Shown: in pieces, positions 45,408-56,602 of the stretch
How the letters are laid out: each line of letters opens with the position of its first letter
How positions within the stretch are numbered: the first letter of the stretch is position 1
Origin: Protopterus annectens
Lineage: Eukaryota; Chordata; Ceratodontiformes; Protopteridae
Reading direction: 5' to 3'
Assembly (NCBI RefSeq): GCF_019279795.1
Contig: NC_056731.1
Coordinates: 862,026,986 to 862,090,985, forward strand
DNA: 64,000 nt
Notes under the pieces: generated by a model
Seen by the model: only the letters and a program-made list of their open reading frames with translations
Told to the model about the DNA's origin: nothing
The model's database searches: none
Position numbers and translations under genes: made by a program

Positions 45408-46097
45408 TTCTGTTGACATAACAGCTGTTTTAAGCCTTTTTAGGCGCCAAATTGAGATTTTAAATTTTAAAGCGATATTAACCCTATTACATGACATACA
45501 TAAATATACAATATAAATAAAGAGGAAACCATTTCCTATTCAAATAACTTATATAATAATACTACATGATATTAAATCTAGTGGCAACAATGATGTTAAA
45601 ATAGAAATATATATATACATTCATTATACAGTTAATAAATAATAATATTAGATAAATATATGATGAATAAAAGTAAAAACTGAACCGAAAAATATGCTCT
45701 GAAATATCTCAATAAATATAATAAATATAATGAATAAATACATATAAATCAATACTATAGTATAATATTAAATGGTATTAAACACTGTATTGTAAATATT
45801 AAAAATGTATGTTAAGAATAGTTAAAATATAAAATATTAAATAAATATGTTTTGTATTATGTTTTAAAAATAGAATTAAAAATAGTTAGAAGTTGTCTAT
45901 AATAATTCCAAAAATGGTTTTACGGATAGATATTCATTTAATCCAGGGGGTGTTGTGGCATCTAATAAAATTTGCCACTTCGCTTCCTTATAATTTAATA
46001 AACTTTTACAATCACCTCCCTTAAGATCTACTTTTACCACTTCTAAAATATTGAATTTATTGAGATATTTCAGAGCATATCTGTTATGTCAACAGAA

Positions 46098-46147
46098 AAC
46101 TAGTTCTGAAGAAGCCCGGATATACTGGGTGAAAGCGCTTAACTAGT
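46098..46147 (+). ncRNA. Hammerhead ribozyme, nested PLE, right arm
   Basis: AACTAGTT (46098-46105) pairs with AACTAGT (46141-46147) as stem I. CTGAAGA is at 46106-46112. Stem II is GCCC (46114-46117) with GGGT (46127-46130). GAAA 46131-46134, loop GCGC, T46139, cleavage predicted after T46140. Confidence 0.82.
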
Positions 46148-46349
46148 ATTCAGTTTACGATTTCTTTCTTTTTTTTTTTCAGTATTTGGAGTTATTTCGA
46201 TTATTACCTTGTTTTTAACATTTACCATAATAAAGGTGTGATTGGATTACCAGTCGAACAGTCACCGTGTTCTTTCCGCTCTTAGGTAGAGGCACTTATT
46301 GGCGTCCTCGCAGTGCTAGTTTATTAAGTCGTTGGCTTATTGCATTCAG

Positions 46350-46363
46350 ATATTTAAGAGATT
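46350..46363. repeat. Target-site duplication of nested PLE, right (14 bp)
   Basis: ATATTTAAGAGATT, identical to 45163-45176. Confidence 0.88.
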
Positions 46364-48215
46364 GTTTAGTGGAAATGCAGCATTAAAATTCGGAAGTAGT
46401 CTTGATTTTTTTCTGTAACTACCCCTGTTTGCTACGCAAAATCGAAGCCTCTATAAACACTGCATCAACACCCCAGAACCTTCACCTTCCCTCTCCTGGC
46501 TGCCATGTTTTAGATGTTTTTTACATTTCAAAGAGGAGGGTCCGTCTCTTTCTTCCCGCTTTTTTGTTTTTTTTTTCAAAAATAGCATAAAGGCTCCACA
46601 GGCTGGTGGTCCCTTTGCCTGATAAAAGTCGGGATGCAGTTACCAAGGACCCACCAAGCTGTTTGTGTTAGCTTTTCAGGAGTTAGAATTATAAACATTT
46701 TGCAAAATTTCACACGTTATATGTAATTACTGGCTACGGTCAACTATATACCTCTCAACTTCATAGTACAAAAAATCTGGACAGAGCCTAAAATAATGGG
46801 GGACAAAAGCCCAAAAATGACAGATTTTAAATATTGTTCTTAGAAGCTTAGAAAGTTACTAGAACAACAAGAATTGGATTATATTGAAAAAGAACTATGC
46901 AAACTGGATCCAAAGTTTGAAACAAAGCGCAGGGAGGAGACGGAATAAGTAACAATGACTTGAGAACACTTCCATCAAGAACTTACACTCTTTATCGTGG
47001 TATGCAAACCAAAGGCTGACACAAGTTTAATAGCACACGCTTGGAAAAACTATGGATTAAAAAAACGAATATTATTAAATATGTATTTACTTGGATGACT
47101 ATTCATTTGTATTTGTATTTATAATTTACGTATTGTGCTGTCAGAAATATTGTCTCTCTTTGTATTACTCAAAGTTGATCTTCTGGGTTTGAAAACTGTC
47201 ATTAAGTACCAAATAATGCCTGTCTCTGTGGCAGTGGCATATACTTCATGTGAGTTGGGTAATATTAGGAATAACTAAACTAATGCAGGTCACAGTACTT
47301 ACTTGGTAATAAATATTGACTGCCATATAACTATGAAAGTGAACTTCAGTAGCTGAATGAAACAATAAGTTGAGTCTGGATTTTGGCACTGTACCGTACC
47401 TCTCAACTGTCCAGATTTTTGCATTATATTTTTGGTATTTTCCTCCTAAAATTTGTGGTTTTCTGGTAAACCATTGAGAACTCAAGTCATGAAATAAGGA
47501 CTGACATTTAATTTTCTGAGTTCATACCCTTCAGAAAATATGTGCTAACATAAGTTCTGTTATTCTAACATTGTTCTAAGTTTATAACAGCAATATTTAA
47601 AATCTGTCCCTATTTTGGGGCCTTTGTCCCTCATTATTTTTGGTTTCGTTCAGATTCCTTTAAGAGGTTGAGAGGTATGCATTGAACCATTATAAGCAAA
47701 AAGGCAAGACAGTGTAACACTGTTGTTTCTGTTTGATAAGCCTTGAAGCTTGAGCTGCTGTAGGTGATTTAAACTTTAAACTGTATCAGTTACCTTCTAG
47801 TTAATAAAGCACCGTAACGCGAGCACACAGTGCACACTCGTTATAACACTAGCTTTTAGGCTGCTTAGGCAGCAGCTGTTCACTCCCCAAACCACCGCAA
47901 CTCTCTCCGCCGGTGAACTTGTATCTTCTATAAGTCACTCTGTACTCTGTGTTTTGAATAGGTCTTTTTTATAGGTTTATGTGAATGTACAAACTCATGA
48001 TTGCTTTGCATTGTAGTCCTAAAGAAAGTTTTTTTCATTTTTTTTTTTTATATTTTTGTAGATTTGGAGATAAGAGTAAATAGTTTAGTAAGGGCTACGT
48101 TAGCTCATAGGTTTATGGACTTGTTATATGCTGGCTTTGGCTTACTTTCATTCAGTATGCATTTTTAATTTAGCTCAGTTATATTGGTAGTGACATTTTA
48201 TGACTTACTGGCAAT
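46364..48215. other. Nested insertion sequence, right part, with TIR-like ends
   Basis: The continuation of the interrupted frame (46364-46440) is followed by non-coding sequence. TACCTCTCAAC at about 46751 and GTTGAGAGGTA at about 47671-47681 form inverted ends, with matching TATTTT/GGGGAC-like inner sequence (AATCTGGACAGAGCC, CAAAAGCCC against GGGCCTTTGTCCC). A second left-type end, GTACCTCTCAACTGTCC, lies at 47395. This looks like one or two small non-autonomous DNA transposons of unassigned superfamily. Confidence 0.45.
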
Positions 48216-48219
48216 ACGT

Positions 48220-48440
48220 TTTGCTCCTAATACCTGGGATCCTTTGCCAGTTTTCCACTAATAAATTCTAGCCCCCTCTTGCCTACTGTCTGTATCCCTA
48301 ATTGCAGTCATCCCTAACAGCAAAATCTCCTTTCTCCATTCCCATGTTGGCTTAGTTCTTAGAATGCTTTCTGCTACTTTATGGATATTATATTCTGTAT
48401 GATTATTGTTATTCTCCTTAAAGGTCTGCATCTACTAGCA
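48220..48440 (-). pseudogene. L1/Tx1-type LINE fragment, second copy
   Basis: Closely resembles 28845-29050 (TTGCCAGTTTT, CCCTAATTGCAGTCATCCCTA, ATCTCCTTTCTCCATTCC, TCTCCTTAAAGG). An internal fragment of the same LINE family on the minus strand. Confidence 0.8.
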
Positions 48441-48530
48441 ATACTTCTTTTTTTTATTTCTTTTCCATATTGTGTTAAATGTTATTGCTATGTACATGAC
48501 TGATGAGTACAGTAACTTTTGTAAGGTGAG

Positions 48531-48690
48531 TCCAGTAGTTGGCATAATGGCTAAGGTCTTTGCCTCCCATACACAAGGTAAAAGGTTTGATTTTGACCTG
48601 TGGCCAATGACTGTATGGAGTTTGCATGTTCCTGCTGTCTCGATTGGATCCCTCCCACCTCTCAAAAACATGCTGAGTGTTTCCACCTGA
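48531..48690 (+). mobile_element. tRNA-derived SINE, V-SINE-like
   Basis: tRNA-like head (GTAGTTGGCATAATGGCTAA, B-box-like GGTTTGATTTTGACC), then a body with ATGGAGTTTGCATGTTC and CCTCCCACCT, the conserved middle of V-SINE-type elements in fishes. The tail is not preserved. Confidence 0.6.
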
Positions 48691-48699
48691 AACTCAGTC

Positions 48700-49860
48700 A
48701 AGAATGGAGTTGTGGGCAACATCACAAACTCTAGATGATGTCCTATAAGGGGATGGGTTGTACCGACCAGCTGCTTTGTGCATCAACTGTGGTATGAAGT
48801 ATCCTCTAGACAAGAGAACATGGATCACGTCATACTGCATATTGTGTCAGGGCTAGCCACTCTATGGTGTAAAAATTGGCTTTAGATGATTCAGTTGTGT
48901 TGAATAATGTCACCAAATGGGTATTTGCTGGTGGGGTAACTGGGTTGAAGACCCCCCTACCCCAGGGACACATGCTAATTGTGGGAGAGGAGTATGTAGC
49001 CCTACTAGCCAATTTATGCCCTCCATAAAACCTGCCAGCCCCGGCCATTGCTACACTCACTGTAGGTTCACTGACAGGATGGAGCTTGGAAGTGGATGAC
49101 ATGATGGTAAGGAGAAGCCATGGTATCCAATGTATCTAGGAGTGCAGCAAAGTCACTTGGTTTGGGATCCAGAATCTACTACTCAGATGGAGGGGAGACT
49201 AGAAATGGTGTGGGAATTGTGGTGAGTGAGGGATGTCATCAGAATTAGACTAAGGATAGGGCAATATTCATGATCTCAGCAGACATCATATTAAGAAAAC
49301 CAACCTTTCTCAGTATACTGATATCTTTAGGATATGGCAAATGACCAGGCTAACTAGATTCAAAGGCAATGCATTTTCCCTGGTCACACAAATTCCAAAT
49401 TTTTTTTTATTTCAATGTTGCCATGTGGTGCTTACTGGCAACTTGTCTTGGAACTATTTGATAATGCCTTGGTATTTCTATTTAACTGGTATACGTGCAT
49501 GTGCTTTGGTATTTCTATTTAACTGGTATACATGTGTGTTTGGGTGTGCATGGGGTACAACTTCATTGGAATGAAGTCTGCAACATTTTAAATGAGAAGG
49601 TATTTTGTTTTTTGACCCATGAAGATATGAAATGCTCAAGCTGCTTCATCATGCAAGTAATTACCATCCTGGCATATGGCTCACAAATGATCATTCAGGG
49701 AGCAGCATTGTTAAAGGGACGCGGCCTGGTCAGCAGTTTAAGGAAGTGTACGGACAGCAATGTGTAGATGTGAGTGTGGCTTGTTGGGGGCAGCACTCTA
49801 GGAGCTGTGAGTACAAATCTGAAAATCCTGGCTACACCCCTGCTTCTGGACCTTACTATT
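48700..49860. other. Non-coding stretch
   Basis: No gene recognised. It includes a local direct duplication at about 49473-49536 (TTGGTATTTCTATTTAACTG twice). Confidence 0.45.
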
Positions 49861-49861
49861 T

Positions 49862-50141
49862 TGTCTTGTTTGTCTTTTCGGCTTTTCCCGGTTAGGGGTT
49901 TCCACAGCGGAACTCCAGTCTGCTAATGATTGGCAGTCGATTTTTTTATGGTGCTGAGTTGCCAGCCCGACACCCAACCTTTAGCGAAGGCACGTCCATT
50001 CACGTATGTCCTTTGGAGGCCACTCGACCGCGGGGAGGACATGCAGACTCCACACAGAAGGCATTCCAGCCGAGAATCGAACATGAGAACCTCTTACTGT
50101 GAGGAAACAACGCTACCGCTGTACCACCGTGGCTTATACCT
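49862..50141 (-). mobile_element. V-SINE-like SINE, complete
   Basis: Minus strand: head CACGGTGGTACAGCGGTAGC with B-box GTTCGATTCTCGG, middle GTGTGGAGTCTGCATGTCC and CTCCCCGCGG, and a tail CCGCTGTGGAAACCCC followed by GGGAAAAGCCGAAAAG. Head, middle and tail match the V-SINE / HE1 layout known from sharks, teleosts and lungfish. Its 5' end abuts the broken PLE arm at 50142. Confidence 0.75.
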
Positions 50142-51380
50142 TTCTATTTTGTCTATGATAGAAAAATTAAATATTGCATTTTTATGTATCAAAGTATGTT
50201 TTTATAGGGCATTGGTTTGTTTATGATGTTTAATATCACTAAGATGTTCAGAGATTCTAACTTTTAGAGGTCTCGAAGTTTACCCTATATAAAATGCTGA
50301 ACAATTGTAGCTAGCTAGATAAACTACCCTATCTGTGAGGCAATTGGCAAAAAACGAGATGTCATAAACTTGGGAGGTATTTTGACTACTGAAGCTTTTA
50401 GTTTTTAGAATTCTTGGACAATGAACACAGTGACCACAAAGGTGGCAACCAATTAAAGGGTCTCCTGTCAAAGTAACTTGGGAGTGCTTCCTTTTATCAA
50501 CTTGACAGTGTTTATAGTGATTAAAGTAGGCAGCAAGATTTTTACCTTTCCTAAAAGAAAATTAGCATCTGTCCCCCAGGATTTCACTAAGTCTAATATC
50601 AGATGTCAAAATGTTCCAATGATGTTGCACACTATCCATCAAAACCCTAGTGTTGCGTCCCTATGTAGTAACAAGCCTAGGGGGGGCCACCCCCACTCTT
50701 AGATTTAACTTTGTATTGAAGAAGGTTTTCTTTCTCCATATCGTCTACATTATGTTTGGTATGTAGAGCACGGCCCATTTTATAACCTCTGTCCCTGAAT
50801 CTAAGGACTAAATCATCCCTAAAGTGTCCATAAGTATTTTCATCAGAGCAAATGTGTTTCATCCTCATGAATTGAGACTTAGGGATGTTCTTACAGATAT
50901 GGGGTGGATGAAAGCTGGTGGCGTGGAGAAGCGAGTTATATTCGGGGAATTTACGGTGAACTTCAGTGGTCAACGTATGGTCTAAAGCCCTAGTCAGCAA
51001 CACATCCAAGAATGCAATTTTATTCTTATCATATTTGACCATAAACTCAATTCCTCATTTGTTCTCATTTAAATATTCAGTGCATTCCAATAGGTATTCC
51101 TCATCCGCTATCCACACCAGTCAGCAGTCATCCAGATATCTCTTCCAGATGTCCATTTCTCCTATACATAGATTATGGGAGCTGTCATAGATGATCTGTT
51201 CCTCAATATATGCCATGAATAAATCGGCATATATTGCGGTAAAAGACTCTCCCACAGCTGTACCCCTTATCTGTAAGAAGCATTTGTCCTGACAAAAAAA
51301 TATATTTTTGGTAAGCACATGTTCTGTAAGGCAGAGGAGTAGTGTGTTGAAACCTGGCATATATAATTCTGGCATACACG
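50142..51380 (-). pseudogene. PLE inverted arm: RT end and endonuclease
   Basis: Minus-strand piece of the large PLE, homologous to 55024-56265. From 51375: LTKNIFF, FLQIRGTAVG, YIEEQIIYDSS, then WKRYLDDC and a TGA (51121-51123). The frame continues with EYLLEC, FMVKYDKNKIAFLDVLLTRA and HPPHICKNIPKSQFMRMK up to 50677. Endonuclease: CHLCGHCVHCPRILKTKSF and VVYLASYNCSAFYIG near 50280. Breaks at 50142, where a SINE follows; the remaining 3' end lies at 43567 and below. Confidence 0.9.
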
Positions 51381-53220
51381 CTAACTCTTTGTTAGAATAA
51401 TTAGCCTTTACCCTTTATGGTTGGCTTTATCCTCTAAGGGACAATGATTTAAACTGGATCCTTTGTACTTTTGCACCTTTTAACTTGGAACAGTCACGAC
51501 TGGGTAACACTGGATTTATGTGTTTAATATTAACACCTGTTACAAAACTTAACTGGTAACCACATATTTAAACTTGGTTTACTACTCAAAGATGGGTCTC
51601 ACGTTTTGAACTTGAAATGGTCGGATGTATATTCGTTTTTGAATATACAGAGTGGTTAATTGAATGCTAACATTAGGACATTCGGCGTGTGGGACATAAA
51701 CGAATGCAGGTTGATATCATGGCCTTATTAGGTTTTGTTTCAATATATTACAGCTAAATGGACTATATTTAATGATATTTTTCATTTTTTATGTGGTTCT
51801 AACCTATGCAGTTTGTTTTTGAGTCTCCTGCTTAATAGTGTAATTCTAATGCTGTTTACACTGAACCATTCAAAAACTCTCTACTATCTGACATATTCAT
51901 TGTGAGTAGAATGTTTATATTTGTATTACATAAATGAAAACTATCCAGGTCTTATAACTTGGAACAACCGTGACTGGATAACATTGGATTTATATGTTTA
52001 TTATAAATACTTGTTATGAAGTTTAACTATTGTAAGTTGCATATTTAGACTTTGCTTACTACTATGGGTCTAATGTTCTGAATATGAAATGGCCGGATGT
52101 ATATTTGAAATTGATCATTACAGGCCTTTGTAATATATAAATGTGGTTAATTGAATGCTAACATTAGGAAATTCGGCGTGAGTGACATAAATGAATGCAG
52201 GGTGATATTGTGGCCCTTATTAGGTTTTGTTTCGATATATTACAGCAAGATTGATTATATATAATGATATGGTTCTAGCTTATGCTATCAGTTTTTGAGT
52301 CTCCAGCTTATTAGTGTAATTCTCATGCTGTTTGCACTAAACCATTTAAAAACTTTTCACTATTTGACATATTCATTGGGAGTATGCTGTCTACATTTGT
52401 ATTATATAAATGAAAATTATTTAGGTCTCCAAGCACTATGTTATGATATATCACAATATAGGGAGTTTTATTTCTATGTTTTTGATGAGGTAGTTGTTAC
52501 CTGGTCTTATTGTATGGGATATTGCTCTATGAATATCATATAACAAATATCTAATGTAGGCTTCAGATCTTTAATATAGATCGGCATATAGCTAACTACT
52601 TAGGGTTCCCCAAACTGTTAAATTTAACATTTATGTCCTAGTACCATAACATTATTTAGTATCTTTAATATAATTGAAGTATTTACCATAAAAGGGCTTA
52701 TAGCTGCATTTAATACCCACTAGGATAACCATATATTTTTTTGCAACTTTCTACATCGGGGCACATGTCAACTTTTTGACCGAGGAAAGATCACTATTAT
52801 TCATCCCTGGTTATATGTATAAATAATTGATGATTATTGACGCCAGGAATAAAAATAGCATTAACTATCCTATTGGAAATAGTCACATTTTCCTTTATGG
52901 CCTAGGGCTTATGGATTTATACAAGGATCAGCTTATGGCAAGTTAAACTTAAGGAAAATATGTATTTGGGACACAGCATTATTGGCTGTTATTGTACCCA
53001 ACTGATATTTCAGTGACTATATTGTATACAGTCACGTTTTCCTTTTTGGCCTAGGGCTTATTGATTTATGTATGAATCGGGTTATGGCTATATAAACTAA
53101 AGGAAGACATCTATTTGGGACACAGCATTTTTGGCTGTTATTGTACCCACTTGATAGTTTAGTGACTATTTTGTTCTTGAATTTACTTTCTACAAGTATA
53201 CAGATTTAGCTCTCAATCGA
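51381..53220 (+). mobile_element. PLE 5' region with two tandem duplications
   Basis: Non-coding AT-rich leader of the plus-strand part. A pair of about 474-bp units starts at 51481 and 51955 (TAACTTGGAAC, GGTTAATTGAATGCTAACAT, TTAGGTTTTGTTTC). A second pair with a period of about 149 bp starts at 52881 and 53030 (AGTCAC, GGCCTAGGGCTTAT, TTTGGGACACAGCATT). They are probably the PLE 5' UTR or promoter units; this is inferred from position. Confidence 0.65.
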
Positions 53221-54127
53221 GTGAATCTTACTTTGGATCCCTGGTGTCATTTAATCACTACTTTACTACATTTGTATTTATATACCATGGAATTGAATAA
53301 TCTACTAAAGGGACTTGCCTCTGATAGGGAAGACTTAACTGCTTTTGGTCTTGGGATGGTCGAATTAGTGGGGAATGGCTCTGATGTTGGTTCCGGTGGT
53401 GAAAGTTGTGAAAATATGTTTTTGAATTTGAATAAACATATGCGTCAATTACGCAATAATGTATGGCACTATAAGCTCTTTCATGCATACATCACTAAAG
53501 GAATAACACCAAGAGCTCTACGTATACGCACGCAACCACTAGTTAGTATTCCCGATGATATCTTATTGAAACAATGGGGTGAAGTGCAACAGCAGGCCTC
53601 TCTTAAATTTGTTGAAATATTAGCTGAGCACCACAATAGAATCATAGATAAGGAGATAGAATCCATTACTCAGTTATGTGACTTGGCCAAAAAATATGAA
53701 GGGCAATCTATATACAACACTAGTCATAAGAACCTTGGGAATGAGTTGATGGTCCTAGAAACTCAACTCAAAGAGAGGAAGAAAAAGAAGTTCCTTAGGG
53801 ACTTAGGAGATTATGACAAGGGGGGACCCTTTTAATATAGGTAGAGACAAACATGTTCGATTTATACAACCTAGTAGGAACCCCTCAAAAAGGAAAAGTA
53901 CTAAATCTATTTTGAAAAAGGTGTCCACATTTAGTGTGGAAACCTCGGGGGATGAATCATCTTCAGGATTAGAGACTGAAACAGTAGGTGCTACAGGCTC
54001 TCCAGCGTTGAAAAGGAGGAATTCTACTGTCCCGCAGGATTTACACCAAGGAGGAGGGAGGGCAGGAAACATAGGGGAAGTAAGCAATATGGACACTTTG
54101 CTCCAAATGTTTGTACGGAAAGAATAA
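53221..54127 (+). pseudogene. PLE N-terminal region
   Basis: Upstream part of the PLE open frame. The first frame (53221-53835; the ATG at 53287, MELNNLLKG, is another possible start) is rich in Glu and Lys, with a likely helical stretch (EIESITQLCDLAKKYEG, LKERKKKKFLRDLGD). It breaks at a G-run (53821-53826), and the next frame (53813-54127) reads NIGRDKHVRFIQPSRNP with a Ser/Lys-rich tail. No catalytic motif. The position before RT fits the variable N-terminus of PLE proteins. Confidence 0.7.
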
Positions 54128-55266
54128 ATGTGAATGTAACCAACATTTCTTCACATACCCTCACTGTTTCGGATATGGAAATCTTAAATAAAGGATTATC
54201 ATTCATTCCTGTTTTTTTTGTTCCTGAAAAAAATTTTGTTAATGATATATTATCATTTTGTAGGAATCTAACCCTTAAATTATTTTTTCAGGATCAGACA
54301 ACCTCAAAGATCACTGACGAATTTAAATACCATAAGTCTTCGTTTATGCCCCCTATGAACCACAATGTGTTCCTATTTCAAAATGCTATAATCAAAGATC
54401 TACATTTCCATTCTTGGAACTACAGACCTATGGCTAACAATACCTCAAAGACCTATATGGACAATATTGCTAAGTTAGCCAATAATCATGAATTGGTCAT
54501 AATAAGGGCAGATAAAGGTGGGGCTGTGGTTGTACAAGACTGGATTCAGTATGCTAGGGAAGCTAATAGACAACTTTCTGATGCACGATACTATACACAC
54601 CTCAGTATTGCTCCCACCCCCTTCTTTAAGCAACAAATGGATGAATTCCTATCCCTAGCAGTGGAGGAAGGCATTATTAGTGATAATTTCAAACTACACC
54701 TGACTATCACAAATCCACGCCCACAATACATATACTTCCTGCCCAAGATACATAAAAATGTACATAATCCCCCTGGTAGACCTATCGTTTCTGGCAGGAG
54801 CTCACTTACAGAACCTCTGTCTCTGTTTCTTACTAAATACTTGCAACCACTTCTTAAATGTGTAAGAGCACATATTAGAGATACTACTGAATTTCTTCAG
54901 ATCATTTCACAAGTACAACTAGAACCACAGTGGCTGATGTGTACGCTAGACGTTACAGCTTTATACACTAACATCCCACACTGGGCAGGGTTGGAAGCTT
55001 TAGACTACTGGCTAAATAAAATGGAATTATATACGCCAGGTTTCAACACACCTCTGCTTACAGAACATGTGCTCACCAAAAATATATTTTTTTATCAGGA
55101 CAAATGCTTCTTACAGATAAGGGGTACAGCTATGGGAGCGCCTTTTGCCCCAATATATGCCTATTTATTCATGGCATATATTGAGGAACAGATCATCTAT
55201 GACAGCTCCCATAATCTACATATAGGAGAAGTGGACATCTGGAAGAGATATCTGGATGACTGCTGA
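54100..55266 (+). pseudogene. PLE reverse transcriptase
   Basis: RT domain of the large PLE. Frame from about 54121: INVNVTNISSHTLT and LNKGLSFIPV (PLE N-terminal block), VIIRADKGGAVVV, YFLPKIHKN, RPIVSGRSSLTEPLS, TLDVTALYTNIPH (motif A with Asp), FLQIRGTAMGAPFAPIYA (motif B) and WKRYLDDC (motif C). A TGA (55264-55266) stands directly after YLDDC, and the same stop is found in the inverted arm. The rest of the fold continues in the same frame after the stop. PLE RTs resemble telomerase RT; the RGTAMGAPFAP wording is typical of PLEs. Confidence 0.93.
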
Positions 55267-55269
55267 CTG

Positions 55270-55713
55270 GTGTGCAGAGTGGATGTGGAATACCTATTGG
55301 AATTCACTGAATATTTAAATGAGAACAAATCGGGAACTGAGTTTATGGTCAACTATGATAACAATAAAATCACATTCTTGGAAGTGTTGGTGACTAGGGC
55401 TTTAGACCATACGTTGACCACTGAAGTTCACCGTAAATTCTCTGAATATAACTCGCTTCTCCATGCCACCAGCTTTCATCCACCCCATATCTGTAAGAAC
55501 ATCCCTAGGTCTCACTTCATGAGGATGAAACGCATTTACTCTGATGAAAATACTTATGGACACTTTAGGGATGATTTAGTCCTTAGATTCAGGGACAGAG
55601 GTTATAAAATGGGCCATGTTCTACATATCAAACATAATGTAGACAATATGGAGAGAGAAAACCTTCTTCAATACAAAGTTAAATCTAAGAGTGAGGGTGG
55701 CCCCCCCCCCTAG
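55270..55713 (+). pseudogene. PLE RT thumb and linker
   Basis: In-frame continuation after the TGA: EYLLEFTEYLNENK, FMVNYDNNKITFLEVLVTRA, TEVHRKFSEYNSLLHATSF, HPPHICKNIPRSHFMRMKRI, DDLVLRFRDRGY. It ends at a run of C (55700-55710), where the counterpart in the inverted arm is also disturbed. This is the RT C-terminal part and the link to the endonuclease. Confidence 0.88.
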
Positions 55714-56359
55714 GCTTGTCACTACATATGGACGCAACACTAGGGTTTTGATGGATAGTGTGCAACATCATTGGAACATTTTGACATCTGTTATTAGACT
55801 TAGAGAAATCCTGGGGGACAGATGCTAATTTTCTTTTAGGAAAGGTAAAAATCTTGCTGCCTACTTTAATCACTATAAACACTGTCAAGTTGATAAAAGG
55901 AAGCACTCCCAAGTTACTTTGACAGGAGACCCTTTAATTTGTTGCCACCCTTGTGGTTACTGTGTTCATTGTCCAAGAATTCTAAAAACTAAAAGCTTCA
56001 GTAGTCAAAATACCTCTTAAGTTTATGACATCTCGTTTTTTGCCAATTGCCTCACAGATTGGGTGGTTTATCTAGCTAGCTGCAATTGTTCAGCATTTTG
56101 TATAGGGCAAACTTCGAGACCTCTAAAATTTAGAATCTCTGAACATCTTAGTGATATTAAACATCATAAACAAACCAATGCCCTATACAAACATACTTTG
56201 ATACATAAAAATACAATATTTAATTTTACTACCATAGACAAAATAGAAAGGTCCAGAAGTAATAAATTAGGGTGGCATGAAATATTGAATGGTATGGAAA
56301 AAAAATGGATTGTCAAATTAGGAGGTCTCTTTAAACCAGGGCTTAATGAGCATCTTTAA
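55714..56359 (+). pseudogene. PLE GIY-YIG endonuclease, large element
   Basis: Endonuclease that nicks the target. Reading resumes in another frame with FNHYKHCQVDKRKHSQVTL, CHPCGYCVHCPRILKTKSF (Cys-rich zinc block), a stop, VYDISFFANCLTD, and in 56063-56359 VYLASCNCSAFCIGQTSRPL with FRISEHLSDIKHH, NALYKHTLIHK and KWIVKLGGLFKPGLNEHL. GIY-YIG motifs are present as VYL and FCIG. At least two disruptions. Confidence 0.88.
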
Positions 56360-56602
56360 TTGGTCACATGTCCTTTAAACTATGTATTTAACGAATGATT
56401 AAGTAACTATACACTAACACTAATGAAGGCATTGAAAATGTAAAGCCGAAACCAGTCTGTTCTTGCTTTATTTGTACAGTGCGGATGCACTTTAACAATA
56501 AAGGATAATTTTGCCACTGTATGCTGGTCTCTTACTTTTTTCGGACAGCTTTGATTTCGATTGAGACCGTGCAGCTGCCGTACTCGTAGAGGTTCTTTCA
56601 GT
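56360..56602 (+). mobile_element. PLE 3' terminal region with mutated hammerhead
   Basis: Stretch from the endonuclease stop to the end of the element. The hammerhead counterpart (about 56419-56465) reads CTAATGA in place of CTGATGA, losing the essential G, while GAAACCAGTCTGTT is kept. The terminal CGGACAGCT (to about 56552) is followed by about 50 further bases that the left arm lacks. Confidence 0.8.

Larger units (their letters stand above)
45177..46349 (-). mobile_element. Nested small PLE with inverted terminal arm
   Basis: 5'-truncated PLE on the minus strand with an inverted copy of its own 3' end attached. The main part (about 46060-45177) holds the endonuclease C-terminus (FNILEVVKVDLKGGD, KEAKWQILLDAT, PPGLNEYLSVKP; stop at about 45898), a long AT-rich 3' UTR, a hammerhead and the terminal sequence. 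The second part (about 46061-46317) is the inverted terminal sequence with its own hammerhead. Arms match over about 250 bp, with an A-run of different length. The right side has 32 extra bases (46318-46349) before the target duplication that the left side lacks. Confidence 0.88.

Noticed and set aside
53258-53488. Antisense frames within the PLE and DIRS coding regions
   Set aside because: They are shadows of the real coding strand and contain no family motifs.
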